43,625 bases of DNA, taken from positions 1 through 43,625 of IMG/VR virus record IMGVR_UViG_3300022668_000023; one strand, given 5' to 3'. The stretch is from a virus. The position numbers were made by a program, and so were the translations under genes. Below, piece by piece: positions 23,222 to 31,303 of the stretch (positions are counted from its first letter, which is position 1; each line of letters begins with the position of its first letter). The notes beneath the pieces were generated by a model. It was not told the origin of the DNA. It made no database searches and saw only the letters and a list, made by a program, of their open reading frames with translations.

Positions 23222-23350
23222 TTATTCGCAATTAAATTCACGTATATGCCAATGAGTAGCCTCTAACTCATCTAAATCTTTATCGGAATCTTTAGGATAA
23301 ACAAAAGTCTCTAATGTACTGTCTAGTTCCAGAGCTTCAAATATAATCAA
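23222..23350 (-). CDS. Minus-strand mini-gene for a small acidic protein
   Basis: An open minus frame of 42 codons begins with TTG at 23350-23348 and ends with TAA at 23224-23222. The protein is strongly acidic (7 Glu and 5 Asp against 2 Lys and 1 Arg), with a motif VYPKDSDKDLDELEATHWHI. Directly upstream on the minus strand is a consensus Bacteroidota promoter (-33 at 23388-23386, -7 at 23365-23358). The TTG comes 7 bases after the -7 box, so the message would be nearly leaderless. It is the only minus-strand gene I can support here. Small acidic 'moron' proteins in this kind of position include DNA mimics and anti-defence proteins, but no family is recognised. Confidence 0.45.
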   Translation of the reverse strand: MIIFEALELDSTLETFVYPKDSDKDLDELEATHWHIREFNCE

Positions 23351-23357
23351 TAAAAAG

Positions 23358-23388
23358 CAAATATACGTAACTCGTTAATAAATAGCAA
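23358..23388 (-). promoter_or_regulatory. Minus-strand Bacteroidota-type promoter
   Basis: Read on the minus strand: TTG (23388-23386), a 20-base spacer, then TATATTTG (23365-23358). This is a complete match to the consensus and points away from the protease gene at 23411, into the mini-gene. Confidence 0.65.
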
Positions 23389-23398
23389 GCTTAATCGG

Positions 23399-23406
23399 TA
23401 AATTAG
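23399..23406 (+). promoter_or_regulatory. Weak -7-like element before the protease-scaffold gene
   Basis: TAAATTAG differs from TAnnTTTG at one place and ends four bases before the ATG at 23411. No -33 TTG is found. It shares its spacing with the boxes at 11207, 16520 and 32899. Confidence 0.3.
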
Positions 23407-23410
23407 CGCT

Positions 23411-24634
23411 ATGAATTTAGTTTATGCTAAAAAAAGTACAGATCCTAGAGTTATTGAATTCAATATCAACGACACTATAGGAGAAGGAATAAACGGTGCT
23501 TATATAGAGTCTGACATGGCTTTCATTAATATGAATGACATGGCAGAAGAGATTCATTTTAGAATAAATTCAGAAGGCGGTTCTGTCATGGAGGGGGTTA
23601 AAATAATATCCTCAATATTCAAATCAAAAATTCCAGTGCATACATACAATGACGGCTTTGCAATGTCTATGGGGGCTTATATTTTCTTCGCAGCTAAGAA
23701 AGAAAATAGACATATGGCCTCATTTGCATCTAATATGATTCATGCAGCTAGATTTGTCGATGATGAAGGCAATGTAATTAAGTCAGACGATGTAGAGGAT
23801 CAGACATACCTACAAGTAATTAATACGATGCTTGCTAATATATCTGAGAATGTCACCGGAATGGCTAAAGCGCAAGTTTTAAAAATGATGTCAAAAGACA
23901 CCTTTTTAAATGCTGAACAAACACGGAAAGCCGGACTAATCAACAAAGAAAACATCATAGAAATCAAAGACATGCCTCAATTTAAAGCCGAGGCAAGCAT
24001 ACAAGAAAAAATGCAGAGTATTGCAGCATTTTATAACGAAAAAGATAACGTAAATAATAACAAAATGACAGATTACAAAAATGTCGCTGCAAAACTGAGC
24101 TTACAGCCAGAAGCAAGCGAAACGGCAATCGTTGGCGCAATTGATTCAATTGTAGCTGAAAAAAACTCTGCATTGAACGATCTAAAAGATGCTCAAGCAG
24201 TGATTAAAGAACAAGAAACAAAAGCAACTGAGCAAACAAAAAAAGTAACAGAACTAGAAGCCTCTGTTACGGATTTTAAAGCAAAAGAAACTGAGCTCAA
24301 AAAGACAATGGCTAAAGCCGAAGTAGAAAAAGCAATCAAAGAAGGCAAATTTGAAGCCTCTGAGAAAGCTGATCTTGAAGCGATGGCAATTGAGAACCCT
24401 GAGTATTTTACTAAACTGGTATCTAAAGCAAAGGTTTCTATTACTGTAGAAGGTGCAGACATAGCAGCACAATTACAAGGCGATAATGTTTCTGAAATCG
24501 CAGCTAAATACGGCCTTACGGTAGCGCAAATGAATTACGGTGAATTGTGGCAGAATCATAGCGATGTACTCGCTAGGATGAAAAAAGACATGCCAAAATT
24601 TATCGAGAAATTACAAAAAACTTGGGAGGAATAA
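23411..24634 (+). CDS. ClpP-like prohead protease fused to scaffold domain
   Basis: 407 aa. Residues 1-190 are a ClpP-fold serine protease: INSEGGSVMEG, the nucleophile S86 in GFAMSMGAY, H111 in MIHAA, and the acid D163 in SKDTFLNAEQ. Residues about 225-330 are a Glu/Lys/Ala-rich coiled coil typical of scaffolds, and the C-terminus (AAKYGLTVAQM and onward) ends in helices. The protease matures the prohead and removes the scaffold after capsid assembly. The fused form places both roles in one gene upstream of the decoration and capsid genes. Confidence 0.8.
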   Translation: MNLVYAKKSTDPRVIEFNINDTIGEGINGAYIESDMAFINMNDMAEEIHFRINSEGGSVMEGVKIISSIFKSKIPVHTYNDGFAMSMGAYIFFAAKKENRHMASFASNMIHAARFVDDEGNVIKSDDVEDQTYLQVINTMLANISENVTGMAKAQVLKMMSKDTFLNAEQTRKAGLINKENIIEIKDMPQFKAEASIQEKMQSIAAFYNEKDNVNNNKMTDYKNVAAKLSLQPEASETAIVGAIDSIVAEKNSALNDLKDAQAVIKEQETKATEQTKKVTELEASVTDFKAKETELKKTMAKAEVEKAIKEGKFEASEKADLEAMAIENPEYFTKLVSKAKVSITVEGADIAAQLQGDNVSEIAAKYGLTVAQMNYGELWQNHSDVLARMKKDMPKFIEKLQKTWEE

Positions 24635-24637
24635 AAA

Positions 24638-24976
24638 ATGAGCACAATAAGATCACCTTTCGGAACGCCTGAAACAATTGCTTTAACAGCAACGGGTGCG
24701 CAAGCAGTAACGATAACTAACGATAGTACCATTATTGACGGCGTTACAGTAGAGGCTACAGGTAACAGGACAATAAATCTAACGATCGGAACCGACGTTA
24801 ATATTGGTGCACAAATATTGGTGCAATCAAAAACTAATGGAACGGAAACAACTATTTTCGGAACTGGCATTACTACAGCTACAATTACAGGAGTGGCAGG
24901 AAAAACAATAAATCAATTATTCATGTATAACGGTACTGCCTTTGTAGCTGCTGGTGCCGATCAACAAATAGATTAA
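24638..24976 (+). CDS. Putative head decoration protein
   Basis: 112 aa, Thr/Ala/Gly-rich and beta-rich (ETIALTATGAQAVTITND, then ATITGVAGKTINQLFMYNGT), like capsid decoration proteins that sit just before the major capsid gene. No aromatic or catalytic motif. The 3-base gap from the protease gene and 2-base gap to the capsid gene put it in the head operon. Assigned by composition and position. Confidence 0.55.
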   Translation: MSTIRSPFGTPETIALTATGAQAVTITNDSTIIDGVTVEATGNRTINLTIGTDVNIGAQILVQSKTNGTETTIFGTGITTATITGVAGKTINQLFMYNGTAFVAAGADQQID

Positions 24977-24978
24977 TC

Positions 24979-25914
24979 ATGGCTGACGTAAGAACAACGG
25001 CGTTTACACGCATTATAAAAGAAAAACTATTTAGCGGTTCTGAGTTTTTAAAGCTTGCTGTATCGCATGACGGTTTTGTAAATGATAAGACTGTAGAAAT
25101 TCCACTAGCAGGGGCCTTGCCTGATGTGGCAAGAGACAGAGGGTCTTTCCCTATTCCGGTTATTGATAGAACTGATGATAAGCAATCATACAATTTGATT
25201 GAGTATTCATTAGGAACTATCAGAGTATCGGACAAGAACAAAAGAGAATTAAGTTACGATCAAGCAGCCTCTATTTTGAGACAGCACGTTAACAAGCTTA
25301 ATGATGAAATGGGATTGGATGGAGCGTACAATTTAGGAGGCGCTGATCTAGTAACCGCAGGCGGTCAACTAATCCTAACAACAGGAACAGCAACGGCAGG
25401 CATTGCGCCTCCTTCTGGAACTGGAAATAGGAAAGCTCTTACACTTGCTGATATGGCTAATTCAGCTAAGAAGCTAGACAAAGATAAAGTGTCAAATGAT
25501 GGTCGTTACATGTTAATTCCATCTGATATTTATTGGGATTTTGTAGAGAAAAACAAAGCTCAATTGCTAAATTTAGATTATAACAAAAACCTCAGCAATG
25601 GAGATATTGCTAATGGTGTTGTTTCTAAGGTTTATGGGTTTAAAATAATCCAAAGAGCGCACACATTAGTCTATGCCGATGCTGCAACGCCGACTAAAAA
25701 AGCGGTAGGAGCAGCCGGGGCAACTACAGACCATTGGGCTTGTGTGGGCTGGCAAATGGATGAAGTTTCCAGAGCATTAGGAACAATTAAAGTATTTTCT
25801 GAAATGGGATCACCTACTTATCAGGCTGATTTATATTCTGCATTGGTTCGTTTCAACAACACGCCAATGAGAAAAGACGGAACTGGCATTGTAACTATTG
25901 TACAAGATTCATAA
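24979..25914 (+). CDS. Major capsid protein
   Basis: 311 aa, a normal size. It follows the protease-scaffold and decoration genes and is followed by a terminator, as expected for the most expressed head gene. The N-terminal arm (TTAFTRIIKEKLFSGSEFLKL), the region DKNKRELSYDQAASILRQHV (spine-helix-like) and the C-terminal 'TYQADLYSALVRFNNTPMRKDG' fit HK97-fold coat proteins of Bacteroidota phages. Exact family is not named; the fold is inferred. Confidence 0.75.
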   Translation: MADVRTTAFTRIIKEKLFSGSEFLKLAVSHDGFVNDKTVEIPLAGALPDVARDRGSFPIPVIDRTDDKQSYNLIEYSLGTIRVSDKNKRELSYDQAASILRQHVNKLNDEMGLDGAYNLGGADLVTAGGQLILTTGTATAGIAPPSGTGNRKALTLADMANSAKKLDKDKVSNDGRYMLIPSDIYWDFVEKNKAQLLNLDYNKNLSNGDIANGVVSKVYGFKIIQRAHTLVYADAATPTKKAVGAAGATTDHWACVGWQMDEVSRALGTIKVFSEMGSPTYQADLYSALVRFNNTPMRKDGTGIVTIVQDS

Positions 25915-25919
25915 TAATC

Positions 25920-25941
25920 GAGGGGTTAATAACCCCTCTTT
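25920..25941 (+). terminator. Terminator hairpin after the capsid gene
   Basis: GAGGGGTT (25920-25927), AAT, AACCCCTC (25931-25938) is a perfect 8-bp stem with a 3-base loop followed by TTT. The T run is short, so partial read-through into the tail genes is likely; this would set high capsid and lower tail expression. Confidence 0.7.
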
Positions 25942-25952
25942 AACTTAAAAAT

Positions 25953-26276
25953 ATGCTATACCCAAAGGAGAAATTAATAGAGATAGCAAAGCCTTATTTT
26001 GAAGGTGGAGTAAAAGTTATATATGCTTCAGAGGATGGAAATATGTTCTATGATAACGCGAAATCATACGCTGATGCCCATTCAAAAAGACTTGACACCA
26101 GGCTATATAAGCTTACCAAAGAAGATATGGCTGAAAATAAGCCCAAAACACCACCAAGTAAAGAACCAACGCTTAGAGAGAGGGCTAAATCATTAGGCTT
26201 AACAGTGCCTGGTAGAGCAAGCGATGAAACTATTCAGAAGATGATTGATTCAGCTTCTGAGCAAAATAAAGAATAA
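25953..26276 (+). CDS. Hypothetical protein with HeH/LEM-like C-terminus
   Basis: 107 aa. The N-terminal half is alpha/beta (PYFEGGVKVIYASEDGNMFY), followed by a Pro/Lys linker, and the last 35 residues (LRERAKSLGLTVPGRASDET and the next helix) fit a HeH/LEM-type helix-extended-helix. Proteins with this tail occur between capsid and sheath genes in related phages. Possibly a neck or head-completion protein. One base separates it from the sheath gene. Confidence 0.5.
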   Translation: MLYPKEKLIEIAKPYFEGGVKVIYASEDGNMFYDNAKSYADAHSKRLDTRLYKLTKEDMAENKPKTPPSKEPTLRERAKSLGLTVPGRASDETIQKMIDSASEQNKE

Positions 26277-26277
26277 T

Positions 26278-27900
26278 ATGCCAGAAAATAACATATCTTT
26301 TATTAGAACAAATGGGTTAGGGCGTAGAGATCCTTCTGAGGATCATATCTCTGGCTTTATGTTTTATTCAGACACACTGCCTAGCGGTTTCACATTAACC
26401 GATAATGCGAAACCGTTATTTAGCTTACAAGACGCTGAAGACTTAGGAATAACTGATACTCATACTGATGAGACTAAAGCCACGGGGGGAGCTGTTGCGA
26501 TAACCGCAGCCGGGGCAACTGGAGATGTAGAGACAATCACTATTGATGGCGTTTTGATGGCTACTTACACGGTATTAGCTGCCGATGCAGATACCGATAT
26601 AGCTCAAGGGTTGGTAGATTCGCTAAATGCTGGATTTTTACAGCATGGGTTTTCTGCTGCACTAGCAACGGCAACGGTTAATGTAACTGCTCCGGCTAAA
26701 TTAGGTCAAGTTCCTAACAGCGCTACTATAGCGTTTGCAAGTTCAGGAACAGGCGCAGCAACGGTAACACAATTTTCTAGCGGAGCCGGATCTTTTAATG
26801 CTGTAATGAATTATCATATATCTGAATTTTTTCGTAAAAAGCCAGATGGTAAATGTTGGGTAGGTATTTATCCAGTAGCTACATTTGACGCTTCAGATAT
26901 ACCTGATTTTAGACAAAAAACAGGAGGTAACGTAAGGCAGTTAGGTATTTTTGTTAATGGTGAGGCTTTTGCCACATCTCAATTAGCATTATTACAGACG
27001 GAACTTGAAACAGCCAGAACAGAGAAAGAAAATTTATTTGGTGTGTTTCATGCTAATATGTCGGCTCTTACGCTTTCAACACTTTCAAATCTGTCTAGCT
27101 TAACAGCGAGCAAGGTTACAGTAGCGTTAGGAGAGGACGGTAATTACCATCAAGCAGATTACTCAGCTTCCGTTAGCTATGTTGCAGGTGATAAAGTAAA
27201 ATGGCTTAACAAAACATACATTGCTGTTAGATCAAGTACCGGGCAAAAGGCTTATGATACTAACTATTTCAGTGAGGTTAGTTTGAACTTGCCTGACATT
27301 GTAGGGTATTCAGTATCTGTATTAGGAACTATTTTAGGAAGTTTAGCATTCGCTAAGGTTAACTTAAATATTGCTAATCCTGAACTATTCCCATTAACAG
27401 AGGGTAATTTATTAAGCGAGGCCGGATTTGCAACAGGAGACTTATATAAAAATCAATCGCAATCGTTAAGAAATCAGTTAAACGATTACCATTATACATA
27501 TCTGAGAGAATTTTCAGGCGGTGTAACGGGCGTGTATTTTAACGATGACTATACGGCCATCGCAAGATCAGATGATTATGCAACTGCCGAGAATAACCGC
27601 ACAATGGATAAGGCAGAGCGTAATATATACACTGCTTTAGTTCCTAAGTTGGTTGGTGACATAACTCTTAACGAAGACGGCACTTTAGCGCAAGCCACAA
27701 TTAATGAATACCATTCTATTGTTGCTGCTGAATTAGAATTCATGAAAGCCGATGGTGAAATATCCCAATATGAGGTTCAGATTGACCAGACGCAGGATAT
27801 TTTACAGACAAGTACGCTGGAAATCGCTGTAAAAATAATACCTAAAGGTAAAGCTAGGTATATAGTTATAAACAACAGTTATGCTGTTAAATTAGGATAA
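26278..27900 (+). CDS. Contractile tail sheath protein (DUF2586-like)
   Basis: 540 aa from the ATG at 26278, which is one base after the upstream stop; an earlier in-frame ATG at 26245 would lie within the upstream gene. The C-terminal part (about 400-540) has the sheath domain pattern 'YLREFSGGVTGVYFNDD...IARSDDYATAENNRTMDKAERNIYTALVPKL', with the DUF2586 'NRTMDKA' block. Residues about 60-190 are an inserted Ala/Thr-rich beta domain, and about 285-345 another small beta module (YVAGDKVKWLNKTYIAV). The sheath contracts to drive the tube into the host. Confidence 0.8.
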   Translation: MPENNISFIRTNGLGRRDPSEDHISGFMFYSDTLPSGFTLTDNAKPLFSLQDAEDLGITDTHTDETKATGGAVAITAAGATGDVETITIDGVLMATYTVLAADADTDIAQGLVDSLNAGFLQHGFSAALATATVNVTAPAKLGQVPNSATIAFASSGTGAATVTQFSSGAGSFNAVMNYHISEFFRKKPDGKCWVGIYPVATFDASDIPDFRQKTGGNVRQLGIFVNGEAFATSQLALLQTELETARTEKENLFGVFHANMSALTLSTLSNLSSLTASKVTVALGEDGNYHQADYSASVSYVAGDKVKWLNKTYIAVRSSTGQKAYDTNYFSEVSLNLPDIVGYSVSVLGTILGSLAFAKVNLNIANPELFPLTEGNLLSEAGFATGDLYKNQSQSLRNQLNDYHYTYLREFSGGVTGVYFNDDYTAIARSDDYATAENNRTMDKAERNIYTALVPKLVGDITLNEDGTLAQATINEYHSIVAAELEFMKADGEISQYEVQIDQTQDILQTSTLEIAVKIIPKGKARYIVINNSYAVKLG

Positions 27901-27901
27901 T

Positions 27902-28330
27902 ATGGCCAGAGGAATAGCAGTAATAAACGGACGAAATATAGCACATCAAGATTTAATTATTCAAATCGTAGGTGTGCCAATTACTTCAATATCTGACATT
28001 AGTTCAACTAAAAATCAGATAAAAGAATTCTCTTACGGAACACAAGAGCTTCCTGTAGGCTATGGGATAGGGAAGAAGGAAGCCCCGGAGTTAACATTCA
28101 CAATGTCAAAAAAAGACGCTGATGCATTGGAATTAGGTTCTCCTAATAAAGATCTATTAGACATCTTGCCTTTTGATATTCCGTTAACGGTTAATAATCC
28201 AGAAGCACCTCGATTTAAGATAATTAAAAACATCTTAATCCAGACCGTAGAGGAAAACTCAGACGAGGACACAACCGATATTAAAGTTCAATTTACTTGT
28301 GTTTGTTCACATATTCAAAACGTATTTTAA
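27902..28330 (+). CDS. Tail tube protein
   Basis: 142 aa, directly after the sheath gene, the standard place for the tube. It has a beta-rich core: GIAVINGRNIAHQDLIIQIV, then EFSYGTQELPVGYGIGKKEAPELTFTM, and a C-terminal strand KVQFTCVCSHIQN. Tube proteins form stacked hexamers inside the sheath. The stop overlaps the next ATG (TAATG). Confidence 0.75.
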   Translation: MARGIAVINGRNIAHQDLIIQIVGVPITSISDISSTKNQIKEFSYGTQELPVGYGIGKKEAPELTFTMSKKDADALELGSPNKDLLDILPFDIPLTVNNPEAPRFKIIKNILIQTVEENSDEDTTDIKVQFTCVCSHIQNVF

Positions 28331-28587
28331 TGTATATAATTGAAGTAGAGGAAAAGAAATACGAATTAGATGAAAGTAAAATGACTTTTGAAATATATGC
28401 AATAGGCATTCAAAAGTTATGGAAGGAAGAGCCAGACAGGGCAACTTCTGGCGCGGTTGTTTTTGACGCTTGCTATAAAGGTGATGACATAATTGACATT
28501 AAGAAGAATACTCAATTATATATAACCCTTTGCCTTCAAAGCGCTAATCTTATTCAGATATACGATAGCGAATTAAAAAAAAATTAA
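28330..28587 (+). CDS. Tail assembly chaperone, short form (G-like)
   Basis: 85 aa in zero frame. It sits between tube and tape measure, the universal place for the G/GT chaperones. The sequence starts with a strand (MYIIEVEEKKYELDESKMTF) followed by helices. Near its end is the slippery run A AAA AAA (28575-28581) just before TAA at 28585. An upstream ATG at 28297 is in frame but would overlap the tube gene. The long form is made by -1 frameshifting. Confidence 0.7.
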   Translation: MYIIEVEEKKYELDESKMTFEIYAIGIQKLWKEEPDRATSGAVVFDACYKGDDIIDIKKNTQLYITLCLQSANLIQIYDSELKKN

Positions 28588-28766
28588 AGCTATACGGATG
28601 TAAAAAAACAGGGTTAGGGCGACTGAGAATGTTAGCTTTAATCCTGTTTTATTTTAAAAAAGAACCCGATACGCTGAACGATTTTGCTAAATATTGGAAA
28701 TATATTGAATTATTAGAAAAAGATCAAGTATTACCAATGGCACAAGTTCCGTTAAAATTTGGATAA
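28330..28766 (+). CDS. Tail assembly chaperone, long form by -1 frameshift (GT-like)
   Basis: A second open frame runs without an own good start from the slippery site to TAA at 28764-28766, in the -1 frame. With a slip on A AAA AAA at 28575-28581, the protein is 145 aa: 84 from the zero frame plus 61 (KLKLYGCKKTG, then LRMLALILFYFKKEPDTL and a helix DFAKYWKYIELLEK). Frameshifted G/GT chaperones wrap the tape measure protein during tail assembly and are conserved in long-tailed phages. The fused frame ends immediately before the tape measure ATG. Confidence 0.75.
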
Positions 28767-30635
28767 ATGGGCAAGAAAAATGTAGAATATACAATAACCC
28801 TAAAAGATAAATTTACCAAACCAATAAAAGGGGCTAGTAAATCGGTAGATAAGATGGGTAAGTCGATGGGTAATTTAACTTCTATTATGAAGAAATTCGC
28901 CCCATTAGCTGCATCTATTGGAGGGGCTGCCATATTCACAAAAGCCATTAAGACGGGTATTGTATTTGAAAAAGAAATGTCAAACGTTAAAGCGTTAACG
29001 AACGCTACGTATGAAGAATTTAAAAGGATGCAGTCTCAAGCTGAGGAGTTAGGGGTTAAAACACAATTTAGCGCAAAGCAAGCAGCCGAAGGCATGAGTT
29101 TTTTAGCTATGGCTGGCTTTTCAACTGAGAATATAATGAAATCTTTACCGGGAGTGCTAGATTTAGCTGCTGCTGGTTCAATAGATTTAGGTAGGGCTGC
29201 TGATATAGCTTCAAATGTGTTAACACAATTTGGGATTAAAGCAGAGAATTTAGGGAGAGTTAATGATATTATTGCTAAAACAGCTACAAGCTCAAACACA
29301 AGTATTGAGCAAATGGCTGAAGCCTTGAAATTTACTGGTACAACATCTAAAGTCGTTGGTCAATCTTTGGAAGAAACTTCAGCAGCAATAGGGTTGTTGG
29401 GTAATGCAGGATTGCAAGGAAGTATAGGAGGCACATCTCTTAATTTCGCAATATTAGAAATGGCTAGATCAAGTAGCCCTACAGCTAAGAAATTAAAAGA
29501 CTTAGGTGTACAAGTTAGGGATACAGGGGGTAAATTTGTTGGTATAACTAACGTTTTAAAACAATTTGAAGATAGAAATATATCAGCAGAGAAGGCATTA
29601 GATATTTTCGGAGCAAGAGGGGGTAGGGCGTTTGGGGCTTTATTACAAGCCGGAAGCAGTCAATTAAGCGACTTTACAGCATCTTTAAAAGCTTCAGAAG
29701 GAGCTGCTAAAAGAATGGCAGAAATAAAACTAGACAACTTAGCAGGAGACTTAACTAAGCTTAAAAGCGCGACTCAGGGATTTGCAATAACGATGAGTAA
29801 GAAAGCCAGTCCAGCCTTGCGTAAGATGGCAAAGGGAGTCACTAAATTGTTTCAATCATTAGACAAGATAGCTAAGGTAAAAGCATCAGAGGAAATAAGG
29901 AAAGAAAGATTTGAATATAATTCACTTATAAATGTATTGCAAAAAGCAAATACTAATGAGGCTACTAGATCTAGAGTTATAGACACATTAAACACAAAGT
30001 ATAGTACGTATTTGGGGAAATTAGTAACTGAAAAAACAACACAAGCAGAATTAAACGAGCTAAGAAAGAAAGGGAACGAGGAATTTATTAAAAATATAAG
30101 AATACAGGCGCGTAGGGAATTAATAGCAGAAGAGGAAGCTAAAACGGCTAAAGTGTTGCAGAAGATAATAAAAGAGGAAATAAAACTAGGTGCTTTAAAT
30201 GAGAGATTGAAAACAGCAAGGAAGGGTCAGGCAGTAGGGGCATTCGGAGGCGTTCAAGCTGGGGGCTACGAGTCAACAGCCAAGGCTATAGATATGGTCG
30301 AGGCAAGAATTGCAAAATTAAGCGCAAAGGCAGAGAAAGGCTCTGAAAGTGTTAGGAAATTATTAGATGGAGGTATAGGAGATGCCATAGGAGGCACTAG
30401 TGCAAGTTTAAATTTAAAAACAACCCTTGACAAAAAAGGACAAGACTTACAAAAAGAAACTAAGATAACATCTCGCTCACCAAAAGTAATAAACATAAGT
30501 ATCAATAAGCTAATTGAAACTCAGGAAATAACCACAGAAACACTAACGGAAGGCAAGCCAGCTATCAAGAGAATGATAACTGAGACTATTTTAGAAGCAT
30601 TGAACGACACGCAATTAGCATATAAAGCAGGGTAA
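28767..30635 (+). CDS. Tail tape measure protein
   Basis: 622 aa. Residues about 70-330 are the TP901-type core: FEKEMSNVKALTNATYEEFK, GVKTQFSAKQAAEGMSFLAM, AGFSTENIMKSLPGVLDLAA and FGARGGRAFGALL. A helical, coiled region follows (about 360-540) with Lys/Glu repeats. The N-terminus has a hydrophobic segment (about 45-65). The length sets tail length; 622 residues at about 0.15 nm each would give a tail near 90 nm. Starts at the stop of the frameshifted chaperone. Confidence 0.85.
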   Translation: MGKKNVEYTITLKDKFTKPIKGASKSVDKMGKSMGNLTSIMKKFAPLAASIGGAAIFTKAIKTGIVFEKEMSNVKALTNATYEEFKRMQSQAEELGVKTQFSAKQAAEGMSFLAMAGFSTENIMKSLPGVLDLAAAGSIDLGRAADIASNVLTQFGIKAENLGRVNDIIAKTATSSNTSIEQMAEALKFTGTTSKVVGQSLEETSAAIGLLGNAGLQGSIGGTSLNFAILEMARSSSPTAKKLKDLGVQVRDTGGKFVGITNVLKQFEDRNISAEKALDIFGARGGRAFGALLQAGSSQLSDFTASLKASEGAAKRMAEIKLDNLAGDLTKLKSATQGFAITMSKKASPALRKMAKGVTKLFQSLDKIAKVKASEEIRKERFEYNSLINVLQKANTNEATRSRVIDTLNTKYSTYLGKLVTEKTTQAELNELRKKGNEEFIKNIRIQARRELIAEEEAKTAKVLQKIIKEEIKLGALNERLKTARKGQAVGAFGGVQAGGYESTAKAIDMVEARIAKLSAKAEKGSESVRKLLDGGIGDAIGGTSASLNLKTTLDKKGQDLQKETKITSRSPKVINISINKLIETQEITTETLTEGKPAIKRMITETILEALNDTQLAYKAG

Positions 30636-31303
30636 TGGCAGATAAAAACACACCTATAGGAGCTGGAAGGTCGATAGTTAAGCAAAGTATTTTCACATCA
30701 GCTTTAAAACGTCTTGAATTAGACACGCCTATTGATGTAAGTTATTTAGGGACCCCTATATATGATAACATTACATTTGGAAGCTTACAAGACAAAACGG
30801 CAAATAATTATCTTGATATTACCGGAAAAAAACAAACATTCACTCCTTTAAGATTGAACGAGGTATTGATTGATGCATCAATGACAAAAAATGTTTCTTC
30901 ATCAGTAGTTAGGGGGCGAAATGGAACTATTAAGCAATATATATCAAGAGGTGATTTTTCAATATTGATATCGGGCAAAATATCAGGGCAATATGATGAA
31001 ATTACCGGAAAGTGGAGTTCTTCAAGGAAGCTAAAAGGTAATTACTTCCCAGAAAAGGAGATGCAAATATTAGTAGAAATAGGTAATGCTGGTTACGCTA
31101 TCCCCATTAGCTCATCATACTTAAATAATATATGCGGTGTTGACTCTATAGTTATAACAGATTACAGGCTAACCCAAACAGAAGGGGGTAGATATTCTCA
31201 GAACTTTGAAATAAATTGCTTATCAGATAAGGATGCTATATTAACGTTTACGGAAGAAGAGGTAAACGATAGTGAGAAATTAAATACTATTTTAGGCTTG
31301 TGA
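30635..31303 (+). CDS. Baseplate/tail tip protein, DUF6046-like
   Basis: 222 aa. It lies after the tape measure, in the place of the T4 gp53/LysM hub adaptor. The pattern ITGKKQTFTPLRLNEVLIDA, then NGTIKQYISRGDFSILISGK and FPEKEM.ILVEI resembles DUF6046-type proteins of Bacteroidota phages; I am not certain of the family number. The role is probably to attach the hub to the tube. Its stop overlaps the next GTG start by 4 bases. Confidence 0.6.
   Translation: MADKNTPIGAGRSIVKQSIFTSALKRLELDTPIDVSYLGTPIYDNITFGSLQDKTANNYLDITGKKQTFTPLRLNEVLIDASMTKNVSSSVVRGRNGTIKQYISRGDFSILISGKISGQYDEITGKWSSSRKLKGNYFPEKEMQILVEIGNAGYAIPISSSYLNNICGVDSIVITDYRLTQTEGGRYSQNFEINCLSDKDAILTFTEEEVNDSEKLNTILGL

Noticed and set aside
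24193-24870. Overlapping minus-strand ORFs opposite the protease-scaffold and decoration genes
   Set aside because: Ser/Ala/Val-rich shadows of Ala/Thr/Lys-rich coding sequence; no promoter or start context.
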